64,000 bases of DNA from Pseudomonas sp. CC120222-01a (GTDB lineage: Bacteria > Pseudomonadota > Gammaproteobacteria > Pseudomonadales > Pseudomonadaceae), in assembly GCF_003097235.1 (NCBI RefSeq), contig NZ_QEQQ01000014.1:62001-126000 (forward strand), read 5' to 3'. Below the pieces are notes generated by a model that saw nothing but the letters and a program-made list of their open reading frames with translations, had not been told where the DNA came from and searched no databases. A program made the translations under genes and the position numbers. Below, in pieces: positions 1-8,652 of the stretch (position 1 is its first letter; each line of letters opens with the position of its first letter).

Positions 1-322
1 GGCCGGTACTGACCAGCACCAGGGCCAAGGTCTGCAGCAGTTTGTCCCACAGCCCGAGCATGCCGATGAACGCCAGCAGCGCCACCAGCACCAGGCTGCG
101 CAGCAGGCTGCGGCTGGCGTGCCAGGCAAGCAGGCCGACCAGCAGCAACAGCAGCCACCAGGGCATCAGGCGCAGCAGGTTCTCCAGGCCGACCAGCAGT
201 TGCAGCAGCTGGTCGGAGACGCTGCGCAGGTGGTCGCCATAGTGCAGCACCAGCCAGTCGACCAGGCGGTTGATGGTGTCGGCGAAGGACAGTTGCAGGG
301 CTTCGGGGAAGCCCGTGCTCAC
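1..322 (-). CDS. ABC transporter permease, glycine betaine/choline/proline type (partial, N-terminus only)
   Basis: The minus strand reads from a GTG at 322 off the left edge of the window. The start is VSTGFPEALQLSFADTINRL, followed by hydrophobic stretches (LMPWWLLLLLVGLLAW and LVLVALLAFIGMLGLW) typical of ProW/ChoW-type inner-membrane permeases. The GTG overlaps the TGA stop of the upstream substrate-binding protein gene (GTGA), so the two are translationally coupled in one transport operon. The family moves quaternary amines such as glycine betaine or choline across the inner membrane with an ATPase partner that should lie further left. Only about 107 residues are visible, so substrate and subfamily are inferred from the neighbour. 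Confidence 0.8.
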   Translation of the reverse strand, partial: MSTGFPEALQLSFADTINRLVDWLVLHYGDHLRSVSDQLLQLLVGLENLLRLMPWWLLLLLVGLLAWHASRSLLRSLVLVALLAFIGMLGLWDKLLQTLALVLVSTG

Positions 323-1335
323 AGGCTGGCCTCGACCTTGCCGGCCACGTCAGCAGGTAGCCAGGCTTTCCACACATCGGGGTTGGCGCGCAGGAACGCC
401 TTGGCGGCATCGGTGGGTGGCTGGCGCTTTTCGTTCATCTCGGCCAGAGCTTTGTTCAGTCGGTCGATGGGCAGGTCGACCTTCTCGAACACGGCTACCA
501 GGTCCGGGTAGCCATCACGAAATGCCTTGGACACACCGACCGACAACTTCGCGGGCAACGACTGGCTGCCCTTCGGGTTGGGGTTTTTTGCGTCGGTCAG
601 GGTGGCCCAGGCCGCCGCATCGAAGGGGGGCTCCTGCAGGCGCACCAGGTCGTAGCGGCCAATCAGCGGGGTGGGGCTCCAGTAATAGAACAGCACCGGC
701 TGGCCGCGGCGGATGGCCGAGCTGATCTCGGCGTCCAACGCCGCGCCCGAGCCGCTGCGGAAGTTGTTGTACAGCCCGTCCAGCCCATAGGCCTTGAGCT
801 TCTGGCTGTTGACGGTCTCGGAGGTCCAGCCGCTGGGGCTGTTGAGGAAGCGGCCCTTGTCTGGCATCTCAGGGTCGCGGAACACCTGCGGGTAGCGCTT
901 GAGGTCGTCGACGCTGCGCAGGTCCGGTGCCAGTGGCTTGAGGTTGCGGGCCGGGTCGCCCTTGATCACGTAGGCCGGTACCCACCAACCTTCCTCGGCG
1001 TTCTTCACCGTGTCGCCCAGGGCGAAGACCTGGCCGGCCTGCTCGGCCTTGACCCAGGCGGGGCTGCGCCCGGCCCACTCTTCGGCGATCACCTGCAGGT
1101 CGTTGCGGGCCAGCGCCACCTCCATGCTCACGGAGCTGCCGGGGAGGGTGTCGGTGGGGTAACCGTAACCGTGTTCGACGATGTGACGCAGGATTTCCGT
1201 GGTCAGGGCGCCGCTCTCCCAGCCGATGGCGCCGAAGTGGATGGGGTTGGCTTGCTCTGCCGATGCGGCACTGTCGGTGCTGGCCAGGCCGATGGCAAGC
1301 AGCAGGCTCGCCAGCAGCGTTGGAAGTTTCTTCAT
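319..1335 (-). CDS. periplasmic substrate-binding protein of a glycine betaine/choline-type ABC transporter
   Basis: About 338 residues starting MKKLPTLLASLLLAIGLA, a clear Sec signal peptide with a likely cleavage after ASA. I chose the ATG at 1335 rather than an upstream in-frame codon because the signal peptide then begins properly. The mature part (IHFGAIGWESGALTTEILRH, later VALARNDLQVIAEEWAGR) is typical of OpuAC/ProX-like proteins that capture quaternary ammonium compounds in the periplasm. The stop overlaps the GTG of the downstream permease. Here the binding protein precedes the permease. Exact ligand (betaine, choline, carnitine or proline betaine) cannot be read from sequence alone. 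Confidence 0.85.
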   Translation of the reverse strand: MKKLPTLLASLLLAIGLASTDSAASAEQANPIHFGAIGWESGALTTEILRHIVEHGYGYPTDTLPGSSVSMEVALARNDLQVIAEEWAGRSPAWVKAEQAGQVFALGDTVKNAEEGWWVPAYVIKGDPARNLKPLAPDLRSVDDLKRYPQVFRDPEMPDKGRFLNSPSGWTSETVNSQKLKAYGLDGLYNNFRSGSGAALDAEISSAIRRGQPVLFYYWSPTPLIGRYDLVRLQEPPFDAAAWATLTDAKNPNPKGSQSLPAKLSVGVSKAFRDGYPDLVAVFEKVDLPIDRLNKALAEMNEKRQPPTDAAKAFLRANPDVWKAWLPADVAGKVEASL

Positions 1336-1491
1336 CGGGGCCTCTTCATTACCGTGCCTTGGGTGGAGCAAGTGTAGACGACGGATCTGTGCGCCCCGCC
1401 AGGAAGGCTTTCGTCATGGCAGCGAGGGGGGGCGGAAGGAACAATCCAGCGGCGCATGACACCCCGTCATGCCCTTGAGGAGTGCAGGCCA

Positions 1492-3420
1492 ATGAACCTC
1501 GATCTGGATTTCGTGTACTACCGCAACCTTCGTTTCGACGGCAAGTTTCATGTTCGATGTGCCGGCGGCGATCTCGACAAGGTTGCGCGCATCCGCTATG
1601 AGCTGGAGCGGATGGAACCGCAAGGGTTGGTACACCTGACGGGTGAATCGAGCGTCTCCATGGCATTCAGCGGTGCGCTGGTCGACCATGGATGCCCGGC
1701 AACGCTGTTCACCACGGCGCGTTCGGGTAGCTACCGGATCAGCCCCAGGGCCATCCTGCTCGATGCCCAGGCCCTGGCGCACGGCTTGCCGCCGGGCGCG
1801 CGCGGCGTGATCGACCTGGAGCCACTGACGCTGGTCATCACCGAGCAGGATCTGACCCGAAGCGTTGTCGATGCCGTGCCGCTGCGCCGTCGTCGCCGTG
1901 CGCTGGCGGAACCGGCGGCTGCGCCATCGCTCGATGACCCCTTCGCCCAGCTGGGTGAGCCTGCCGGCCACCCGGCTGTTGGCACATCACTGCCGCCGCT
2001 GCTGGTCAAGTTTGCGCCGGGCGGCGTCGATCAGTTGCTCGCCGACCTCAAGCCTCAGTCGCGCTCGCTGCTGGCGCGACTGTGGCCGAAACTCGGCGAG
2101 GTGATCGAGCTGCGCCCCCTGCTGGCAGCGCACGAGCAGCATGACCCACGCTTGCAGGTACTTGCCGCGTACGGTCTGATCGAGCAGCCGCGCAGCATGC
2201 TCAATGACACCTTCCTGGCACTGTCGCGGACCTTGGCCTCGCTGGACTATGTGCAGACGGCACAGTTCCTGACCGAGCAGCCGGCGCCGCACCCTCTCGC
2301 GCTTTTCGTGGCCGGCGCACTGGCGACCTTGCTGACCGGTGCCGCAGTGGTGGCTGGCGACCGTGCCTACGAGAATGCCTTGCCTACCCCGGACTTTGAG
2401 CCGCGCCAGCACTATCTGGACGCCCCTGGCGGGCGCTGGCAGGGCTTGAATGTCAGCCAGGCGTGGAGCCGGCAGGTAAGGGGCAAAGGGGCAAGGATCC
2501 ACTTCAGCGACGGCGGGTTGTTCCCCGACCATGAAGACCTTCACCACAACCCTGCGTTAAAGGTCGTCGCCCTGGAGCCCAATGACGACCCCCGGCATGG
2601 TACGGCCTCGGTCGGCCTGCTGCTGGCCGCCGACAACGGCTTCGGAGTTACTGGCATCAGCCATCAGAGCGAGTTGTTCGTCTATCACAACCGTGCAGCG
2701 GATAGCGCAGGCCAATTGCGTACCCTCAAGGACCTGCTGCGCCAGGTAGAGCCAGGCGACATCGTCGGGATCAATCGTCAGACCGCCAACGTCAACGACC
2801 TCTACACGTTCCTGCCCAGCGTGCATGACCATGCCTGGTGGGACACGGTCCGCAGCCTGACCGAGCGGGGAGCGGTAGTGCTGGTCGCAGCGTCCAATGG
2901 CAGCAATCGAACAGACCCGCGAACCGGCAGTGTCGCCGGGCAGGGTGTCGACCTTTCGCAATGGCGTCACTTCAACGACCACGGTGATGCCGGTGCCATC
3001 CTGGTGGGCGCCTGCCAATCCTGGGACGGCAAGCCGCATCGGTACTCCAACCATCACTACCGCTACCGCATGCTCAATGCCTGGGGTGATAGCGTGACGA
3101 CCCTGTCCTACGGCAAGCTGCAGGACAAGCCCGGGGAGCATCGCGACTACACCGACAGCTACGGCGGTACGTCGTCAGCAACGCCCATGGTCACTGGCGC
3201 CTTGAGCCTGATCCAGTCCTATGCCATCGGGCAGCACCATATCTACCTGAACGCCGACCAGATGCACCTGCTGGTCATGGCGTCGGGCTATGACGATGCC
3301 AGCGAGGCAGGCAGCGAGGTATTGCCAATGGGGGCCAGGCCCAATGTGCAGGGGGCATTGCTGTTGCTTGACCAGCTACTCGGTAGCGGTCGTTTCCTGA
3401 GCGCGCATGACGAGTTGTGA
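1492..3420 (+). CDS. S8 (subtilisin-like) serine peptidase with long N-terminal region and internal membrane segment
   Basis: About 642 residues from the ATG at 1492, preceded by a GAGG about 11 nt upstream; an in-frame ATG at 1456 lacks such a site. The C-terminal half carries the subtilase triad: Asp near residue 340 (IHFSDGG), His near 369 (DPRHGTAS) and Ser near 561 (GGTSSATPM), with an oxyanion-type Asn in VAASNGSN. There is no signal peptide. The first 260 residues match nothing I recognise. A hydrophobic stretch near residues 266-287 (LALFVAGALATLLTGAAVV) could anchor the protein with the peptidase on the periplasmic side. Subtilase identity is firm; substrate and partner are unknown. 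It is divergent from the ABC operon and convergent with the MCP gene. Confidence 0.85.
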   Translation: MNLDLDFVYYRNLRFDGKFHVRCAGGDLDKVARIRYELERMEPQGLVHLTGESSVSMAFSGALVDHGCPATLFTTARSGSYRISPRAILLDAQALAHGLPPGARGVIDLEPLTLVITEQDLTRSVVDAVPLRRRRRALAEPAAAPSLDDPFAQLGEPAGHPAVGTSLPPLLVKFAPGGVDQLLADLKPQSRSLLARLWPKLGEVIELRPLLAAHEQHDPRLQVLAAYGLIEQPRSMLNDTFLALSRTLASLDYVQTAQFLTEQPAPHPLALFVAGALATLLTGAAVVAGDRAYENALPTPDFEPRQHYLDAPGGRWQGLNVSQAWSRQVRGKGARIHFSDGGLFPDHEDLHHNPALKVVALEPNDDPRHGTASVGLLLAADNGFGVTGISHQSELFVYHNRAADSAGQLRTLKDLLRQVEPGDIVGINRQTANVNDLYTFLPSVHDHAWWDTVRSLTERGAVVLVAASNGSNRTDPRTGSVAGQGVDLSQWRHFNDHGDAGAILVGACQSWDGKPHRYSNHHYRYRMLNAWGDSVTTLSYGKLQDKPGEHRDYTDSYGGTSSATPMVTGALSLIQSYAIGQHHIYLNADQMHLLVMASGYDDASEAGSEVLPMGARPNVQGALLLLDQLLGSGRFLSAHDEL

Positions 3421-3424
3421 AGCG

Positions 3425-3461
3425 TGCCGGGGCCGCTGTGCGCATGGCACGGCGGCCCGGG
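3425..3461. terminator. candidate bidirectional hairpin between convergent genes
   Basis: A GC-rich imperfect inverted repeat (GGGGCCGCTGTGC pairing with GGCACGGCGGCCC around a short GCAT loop) fills the 53-bp gap between the convergent subtilase and chemoreceptor genes. No strong T tract follows, so a terminator role is inferred from position and stem stability only. Confidence 0.4.
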
Positions 3462-3473
3462 GCCGGGCGCGGA

Positions 3474-5618
3474 TCAGACGCGGAACTGGTCCATCAGCGC
3501 TTGTTGCTGGTTGGCCAGGCTGTTCAGCGACTGGCTGACCCGCGCCGACTCGTTGGCCTGGCCGGACAGCGATTCGGTGACATCGCGGATGGTTGCGACG
3601 TTGCTGTTGATCTCTTCGGCCACCGCGCTCTGTTCCTCGGCGGCCGAGGCGATCTGCAGGTTCATGTCGGTGATTACGCTCACCGCCTGGCCGATGCGCT
3701 GCAGCGCGGTCACCGCCTGGCTGACCTGCTCCACACCGCCCTGGGCCTGGCGATGGCTGTGGTCCATGCTGCCGACCACATCGCGGGTGCCGGTCTGCAG
3801 GGCTTCGATCACCTGTCGGGTTTCTTCCACCGACTCCTGAGTACGCTGGGCCAGGTTGCGTACTTCATCGGCGACCACGGCAAAGCCACGGCCGGCTTCA
3901 CCGGCACGGGCCGCCTCGATGGCGGCGTTGAGCGCCAGCAGGTTGGTCTGCTCGGCGATCGAGCGGATCACCTCCAGCACCGAACCGATTTTCTCGCTGT
4001 TCTGCGCCAGGCCTTCGACTTCGGCCATGGCCTCGCTCATGTTGGCGGCCAGGGCATCGATGCTGGTGGTGGTGCGGTCGATCACCGCCAGGCCTTCGCG
4101 GGTGGCCTGGTCGGCCTCGCGTGCAGCCTGCGCGGCCTGGGCGGCGCTGCGGGCGACGTCCTGGGCGGTGGCGCTCATTTCGTGGGAGGCGGTGGCCACC
4201 TGGTCGACCTGGCGGTACTGCTGTTCCATGCCGGCGCTGGTTTCAGTGGCGATGGCCGAAGACTGATCGGCGGTGCCGCGGGCGGCCTGCACCGAGCGTT
4301 TCACCTCGGCAATGGTCGGTTGCAGCTTGTCGAGGAAGCGGTTGAACCAGCCGGCCAGCTCGCCGAGTTCGTCGCGCTTGTCGTAGGTCAGGCGGCGGGT
4401 CAGGTCACCTTCGCCGCTGGCGATGTCCTTGAGCATCGCCGCCACGCCGAGGATCGGCTTGGTCACGCCACGGGCCATCAGCCACACCAGCAGCAAGCCG
4501 GCAATCGCCGCGGCCAGGCCAAGGCCCAGCTCCAGCAGGGTGCCGCTGGTGTTCAGGGTGTCCAGTTCCTGCTTGAGCGCTTCGGCGGGGCCGGTCAGGG
4601 CATTTTCCGGCACGTCCAGCAGTACGCCCCAGGGTTGGGCGCCGGGGATCGGTTCGAAGGCCGCCAGCACTTTCAGGCGTGCCTGGTCATGGAGGGTGCT
4701 CAGCTTGCCAGTGGCCAGCTTGCTCACCAGCTCGGCGCCCTGGCGCGGGTCGACCTGGTCGAAACGCTGGGCCAGCTTGCTGGCGTCGGCGCTGTAGCCG
4801 GCCAACAGGCCGACCGGGCTGAGGATGCCGACCGTGGTGCGGCCCTCGTAGAGGCTGCGGCTGGCGTCCTGGCTCAAGGCCTGCAGGCTGTTGAGGTTGA
4901 TGTCGATGGACAGGGTGGCGATGATCTTGCCGTTGACCGCCAGCGGGAAGACGATGCTGGTCATCAACACACGCTGGCCGTCGATGTCGTAGAAGTATGG
5001 CTCCACCACGCAGACCTTGCCGGTGCTGCGCGGACAGTTCCACCAGGTATTGGCCGGCTGGCCGCTGGGGCCGATTTCGGTGTTGGCCATGTCGTGCTCG
5101 GGCAGGGCCATGGCGGTCAGCTGGCCGGCACGTGGCTGCGACCAGTACAGGGCGAAGCGCCCGGTTTCATTGCTGCCCAGCTCGGCCTTGCCGACGAACA
5201 GGCTGTCCTTGCTGTCCAGCGCATTGGGCTCGAACACCAGCGACAGGCCGAGCAGGTCGGGGTTGGCCTGCAGCGCGGCGCGCACCTGGCGGGTCAGGTC
5301 CTCGCGCAGGTCGAAGGCGTCGAGGAAGCGTTTTTCTGCCTGTTCACGCAGGAACAGCACCTGGCGTGAGAAGCCCGCGCCGTACTGGTAGGCATCCATG
5401 AACTGGCGGCGGATGTTCAGGGCCTGGACTTCACCTTGCGACTCGATCCGCGACTGCGCGGCCTCGGTCAGCATCTGCATGCTGCTGGCCTTGACCAGGT
5501 CCGAGCTGTGGTCCATGCGGTACAGTGAAAGGCCGACGAGCAGGGTGACGATGCCGGCGAGGCAGAGACCGGCGAGCAGGGTGATCTTCCACTGGATGGA
5601 AAGTTGTCGCAAAGGCAT
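3474..5618 (-). CDS. methyl-accepting chemotaxis protein with large periplasmic sensor domain
   Basis: 714 residues from the ATG at 5618 (MPLRQLSIQWKITLLAGL); the open frame upstream of it runs into a repeat element and is not coding. Order: TM1 near residues 10-32, a periplasmic region of about 330 residues consistent with a Cache-type ligand domain, TM2 (LGLAAAIAGLLLVWLMARG), a HAMP domain, and a cytoplasmic signalling domain with the conserved hairpin EQTNLLALNAAIEAARAGE. The protein would sit in the inner membrane, sense a small molecule and control CheA through CheW. No C-terminal CheR-binding pentapeptide is visible (it ends MDQFRV). Its ligand is unknown; the neighbouring betaine-type transporter suggests quaternary amines only weakly. 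Confidence 0.93.
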   Translation of the reverse strand: MPLRQLSIQWKITLLAGLCLAGIVTLLVGLSLYRMDHSSDLVKASSMQMLTEAAQSRIESQGEVQALNIRRQFMDAYQYGAGFSRQVLFLREQAEKRFLDAFDLREDLTRQVRAALQANPDLLGLSLVFEPNALDSKDSLFVGKAELGSNETGRFALYWSQPRAGQLTAMALPEHDMANTEIGPSGQPANTWWNCPRSTGKVCVVEPYFYDIDGQRVLMTSIVFPLAVNGKIIATLSIDINLNSLQALSQDASRSLYEGRTTVGILSPVGLLAGYSADASKLAQRFDQVDPRQGAELVSKLATGKLSTLHDQARLKVLAAFEPIPGAQPWGVLLDVPENALTGPAEALKQELDTLNTSGTLLELGLGLAAAIAGLLLVWLMARGVTKPILGVAAMLKDIASGEGDLTRRLTYDKRDELGELAGWFNRFLDKLQPTIAEVKRSVQAARGTADQSSAIATETSAGMEQQYRQVDQVATASHEMSATAQDVARSAAQAAQAAREADQATREGLAVIDRTTTSIDALAANMSEAMAEVEGLAQNSEKIGSVLEVIRSIAEQTNLLALNAAIEAARAGEAGRGFAVVADEVRNLAQRTQESVEETRQVIEALQTGTRDVVGSMDHSHRQAQGGVEQVSQAVTALQRIGQAVSVITDMNLQIASAAEEQSAVAEEINSNVATIRDVTESLSGQANESARVSQSLNSLANQQQALMDQFRV

Positions 5619-5682
5619 GGGGGTGAATCCCTTTTTTCTTGGCAGTAAGGGGTTTGGTTTTTTGGGGCCGGGTTGGGGCTGA

Positions 5683-5998
5683 CAGATGCCTGCCACCACA
5701 TTTTCAGCGCCTGTGAGATCGAGCGCCGCCCGCGCGGCGCATCGCGGGCAAGCCCGCTCCCACATTTATTTCGGGCCAATCTCTCCTGTGAAGCCAACAG
5801 GGACCGCCTTGTTTGTTCCCTTCAATATCGAGGTGGGCGCAACTGCTTTTCATCAATCTTCAGTCATGCACCAAGGCGGATCCTGTTGGCGGGACAGGAG
5901 TAACTGGCCCGAAATAGATGTGGGAGCGGGCTTGCCCGCGATGCGCCGCGCGGGCGGCGCTCGATCTCACAGGCGCCAGAAACCTCAAGGCAGGCACC
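5683..5998. repeat. 270-bp-core inverted-repeat (MITE/BIME-like) element, copy 1
   Basis: The core runs 5707-5976, beginning GCGCCTGTGAGATCGAGCGC and ending with its exact reverse complement. Each end carries a REP-like palindrome (GCGGGCAAGCCCGCTCCCAC). The inverted arms continue inward through TTTCGGGCC/GGCCCGAAA and CCAACAGG/CCTGTTGG to a centre near 5840, and imperfectly outward for about 20 bp each side. A second copy of identical core length lies at 49502-49771. No transposase is encoded; mobilisation in trans is inferred. The element occupies the gap between the MCP gene and the antiporter gene; the remainder (5999-6159) should hold the antiporter promoter. Confidence 0.85.
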
Positions 5999-6159
5999 TC
6001 TCAGCCTCCCACCTATATCGGCCCTGGTCATTTTTTCTTTATTCAAACATTCAATTTAAAATGCGAGCGAAATGCGCCGAAATATGGCGCTTTTGACATC
6101 TCCCTCCCACTCCGTCAGAGTGCGCGCTTTTTGTCTGCCGCTATGAGGAACTCCAAACC

Positions 6160-7479
6160 ATGAACGCAGTGATCGCCGCCGTCGGCATCATGCTCATACT
6201 CAGCCTGTCCCGCGTGCATGTGGTCATCGCCCTGATCGTCGGCGCACTGGCCGGTGGCCTGGTCGGCGGGCTGGGGATCGAAGGCACGCTCAAGGCCTTC
6301 AACGGCGGCCTCGGTGGGGGGGCCACGGTGGCACTGTCCTACGCGTTGCTCGGCGCCTTCGCCGTGGCCATTGCCAAGTCGGGCCTGGCCCATGCCCTGG
6401 CCGACCGCGCGCTGAACATGATCGACCGCCAGGGCCATGCCAATGGCGGCAAGGTCAAATGGCTGCTGATCGGCCTGATGCTGGTGGTGGCGGTGTCGTC
6501 GCAGAACATCCTGCCCATCCACATCGCCTTCATCCCGCTGCTGGTGCCGCCACTGCTGTACGTGCTGACACGCCTGCGCATCGATCGCCGGCTGATCGCC
6601 TGCGTGATCACCTTCGGCCTGATCACGCCGTACATGTTCCTGCCGGTTGGCTTTGGCAACATCTTCCTCAACGAGATCCTGCTGGCCAACGTCGCCCGTG
6701 CCGGGGTCGATATCAGCGGGGTCAATGTCACCCACGCCATGGCCATTCCGGCGGCCGGCATGTTCGTCGGCCTGCTGCTGGCGGTGTTCATCAGCTACCG
6801 CAAGAAGCGCGACTACGACCTGGCGCGCATCGAGCAGGTCGAGCAGGTCAGCGTGCAGTACAACCCGCTGACCCTGTTGGTGGCGGGGCTGGCGATTGCT
6901 GCGGCATTCATCGTGCAGCTGTGGCTGGACTCGATGATCATCGGTGCCATGGTCGGCTTCCTGATCTTCTCGCTGTCGGGCATCGTGCGCTGGAAGGACA
7001 CCGACGACCTGTTCACCGAAGGCATGAAGATGATGGCCATGATCGGCTTCATCATGATTGCCGCCTCGGGCTTTGCCGATGTGATGAAGGCTACCGGCGA
7101 GGTCAACAGCCTGGTCGAGGCATCGGCGCAGTGGATCGACCACAGCAAAGGTGTTGGTGCCTTGCTGATGCTGCTGGTGGGGTTGCTGGTGACCATGGGC
7201 ATCGGCTCGTCGTTCTCGACGGTACCGATCCTCGCGGCGATCTTCGTGCCGCTGTGCGTGCAACTGGGCTTCGACCCGTTGGCCACGGTGTGCATCGTCG
7301 GCACCGCAGGTGCCCTGGGTGATGCCGGCTCGCCGGCGTCGGACTCGACCCTCGGCCCGACCTCGGGGCTGAACGTCGATGGCCAGCACCATCACATTTG
7401 GGACACCGTGGTCCCGACCTTCCTCCACTACAACCTGCCATTGCTGGCGTTCGGCTGGCTGGCGGCGATGACGCTGTAA
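6160..7479 (+). CDS. Na+/H+ antiporter family / NhaC-GntP-like permease
   Basis: 439 residues, almost entirely hydrophobic, with about 11-12 predicted membrane segments starting MNAVIAAVGIMLILSL. A GAGGA lies about 10 nt before the ATG. Regions such as VAVSSQNILPIHIAFIPLL and the late stretch GDAGSPASDSTLGPTSGLN look like the family annotated as Na+/H+ antiporter or YuiF-like histidine/organic-anion permeases. The protein is in the inner membrane and either exchanges cations or takes up a small carboxylate or amino acid; sequence alone does not decide. It ends 4 bp from the convergent fecR gene and is not in an operon with a visible partner. Confidence 0.8.
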   Translation: MNAVIAAVGIMLILSLSRVHVVIALIVGALAGGLVGGLGIEGTLKAFNGGLGGGATVALSYALLGAFAVAIAKSGLAHALADRALNMIDRQGHANGGKVKWLLIGLMLVVAVSSQNILPIHIAFIPLLVPPLLYVLTRLRIDRRLIACVITFGLITPYMFLPVGFGNIFLNEILLANVARAGVDISGVNVTHAMAIPAAGMFVGLLLAVFISYRKKRDYDLARIEQVEQVSVQYNPLTLLVAGLAIAAAFIVQLWLDSMIIGAMVGFLIFSLSGIVRWKDTDDLFTEGMKMMAMIGFIMIAASGFADVMKATGEVNSLVEASAQWIDHSKGVGALLMLLVGLLVTMGIGSSFSTVPILAAIFVPLCVQLGFDPLATVCIVGTAGALGDAGSPASDSTLGPTSGLNVDGQHHHIWDTVVPTFLHYNLPLLAFGWLAAMTL

Positions 7480-7483
7480 GGTG

Positions 7484-8491
7484 TCAGCCCTTGTCGGGTG
7501 GCGGTGAGATGCTGTTGAGGACGGTGCTGCCGTCCTTGCTGCGGGTCAGGTAGATCGGCAGCACCTTGGGCAGGTTGTCCACCAGCCGCTCGACTTCGCG
7601 GGTGTTGTAGATGCCGCTGATGCGGATGCGCCCGGTGCCGGGGTCGGCCAGCAGCAGCGGGGCGTCGAGGTAGCGGTTGATCACCGGCAGGGCCTGTTCC
7701 AGGCTCAGGTTGTCGAGCACCAGCTTGCCGTTGCGCCAGGCCAGGCTGTTGTCGTAATCGCTGTTCTCGGCCAGTTGCGGCTCGAAGTCCCCCGTGTGGT
7801 AGCTGGCCTGCATGCCAGGGCCAAGGCGGTAGCCGCCGGCGCTGCCATCGCTGCTGACCAGCACCGACCCCTGCACCAGTGTGACCTTGACCTGGTCCTG
7901 GTATTTCCAGACGTTGAACTGGGTACCGGTGACGCGGGTCTGGCCGCGGCCGGCGCGGACGATGAACGGGTGGCTGTTGTCGTGCTGCACCTTGAAGAAG
8001 GCTTCGCCACGCTTGAGGGTGACCTGACGCTGGTCCTTGTAGTTGAGGTAGGTCAGTTCGGTGTGCAGGTTGAGCTCGACCGTGCTGCCGTCACTCAACT
8101 GCACGGTTTGCATCTGGTTGCCCGCTTCGAAGTGCTGGTAGTGGTTGGGCAACCAGCCTTGCTCCCAGCCCATCCAGCCGGCCAGCGGCAAGACCAGCAG
8201 GGCCAGTGCGGCTGCCGATGCCAGTGGCCGCCAGTTGCGTGCCCGCGGCACATGCCGCGCAGGCGGGTTGAAGTCGATGACCGTGGCGGTGCGTGGTAGC
8301 ATATCGGCGGTTTGCCAGATTTCCAGCATCGCCTGGTATTCCTCGGCGTGACGCGGGTCGGCTGCCAGCCAGCGGGCGAAGGCTTCACGTTCGACCAGCG
8401 TGCAATCGTCGGCGTGCAGGCGCATGCACCAGTGCGCGGCGGCATCGGTGATGGCATCGTCTGGGCTGGGATTGAGGCGGTCTTGGTTCAT
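7484..8491 (-). CDS. FecR-family transmembrane anti-sigma regulator, orphan
   Basis: About 335 residues. The two adjacent ATGs at 8494 and 8491 are both possible; the second is better spaced from GGAG. The N-terminal 80 residues fit the cytoplasmic FecR N-domain (AAHWCMRLHADDC, FARWLAADPRHAEEY), then one membrane segment (LASAAALALLVLPLAGWMGW), then the periplasmic FecR domain (VQLSDGSTVELN, GEAFFKVQHD, FIVRAGRGQTRVTGTQFNV) and a C-terminal secretin/TonB-short-like domain. FecR proteins relay a siderophore signal from a TonB receptor to an ECF sigma factor. Neither fecI nor a TonB receptor gene is adjacent: the upstream neighbour is an acyl-CoA dehydrogenase gene and downstream lies a convergent permease gene. 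Confidence 0.88.
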   Translation of the reverse strand: MNQDRLNPSPDDAITDAAAHWCMRLHADDCTLVEREAFARWLAADPRHAEEYQAMLEIWQTADMLPRTATVIDFNPPARHVPRARNWRPLASAAALALLVLPLAGWMGWEQGWLPNHYQHFEAGNQMQTVQLSDGSTVELNLHTELTYLNYKDQRQVTLKRGEAFFKVQHDNSHPFIVRAGRGQTRVTGTQFNVWKYQDQVKVTLVQGSVLVSSDGSAGGYRLGPGMQASYHTGDFEPQLAENSDYDNSLAWRNGKLVLDNLSLEQALPVINRYLDAPLLLADPGTGRIRISGIYNTREVERLVDNLPKVLPIYLTRSKDGSTVLNSISPPPDKG

Positions 8492-8652
8492 CATGGCTCC
8501 GGGTTTTGCGCATTCTACCCCTGCAGAGGGGCTCCCGAGAACCGAGGTAATGGCGAATGACTATCAGTTATGTGGGTTTTTCGTCGGTTTCGCAAGGGAT
8601 TTCCCGCGTTTGAGAACGCTTCGCGGCAAGCACGAAGCGCTCCCTTGCCGGC

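Noticed and set aside
3417..5369. 650-residue plus-strand open frame opposite the chemoreceptor gene
   Set aside because: It is antisense to a clear MCP; its composition (Gly, Ala, His, Gln) is the usual mirror of high-GC coding DNA.
5468..5903. Frames containing WERACPRCAARAALDLTG
   Set aside because: This peptide is the translation of the REP-like tip of the 270-bp element and recurs at each copy.
6115..7428. 437-residue minus-strand frame rich in His, Gln and Asp
   Set aside because: Mirror of the hydrophobic antiporter gene; no real domain.
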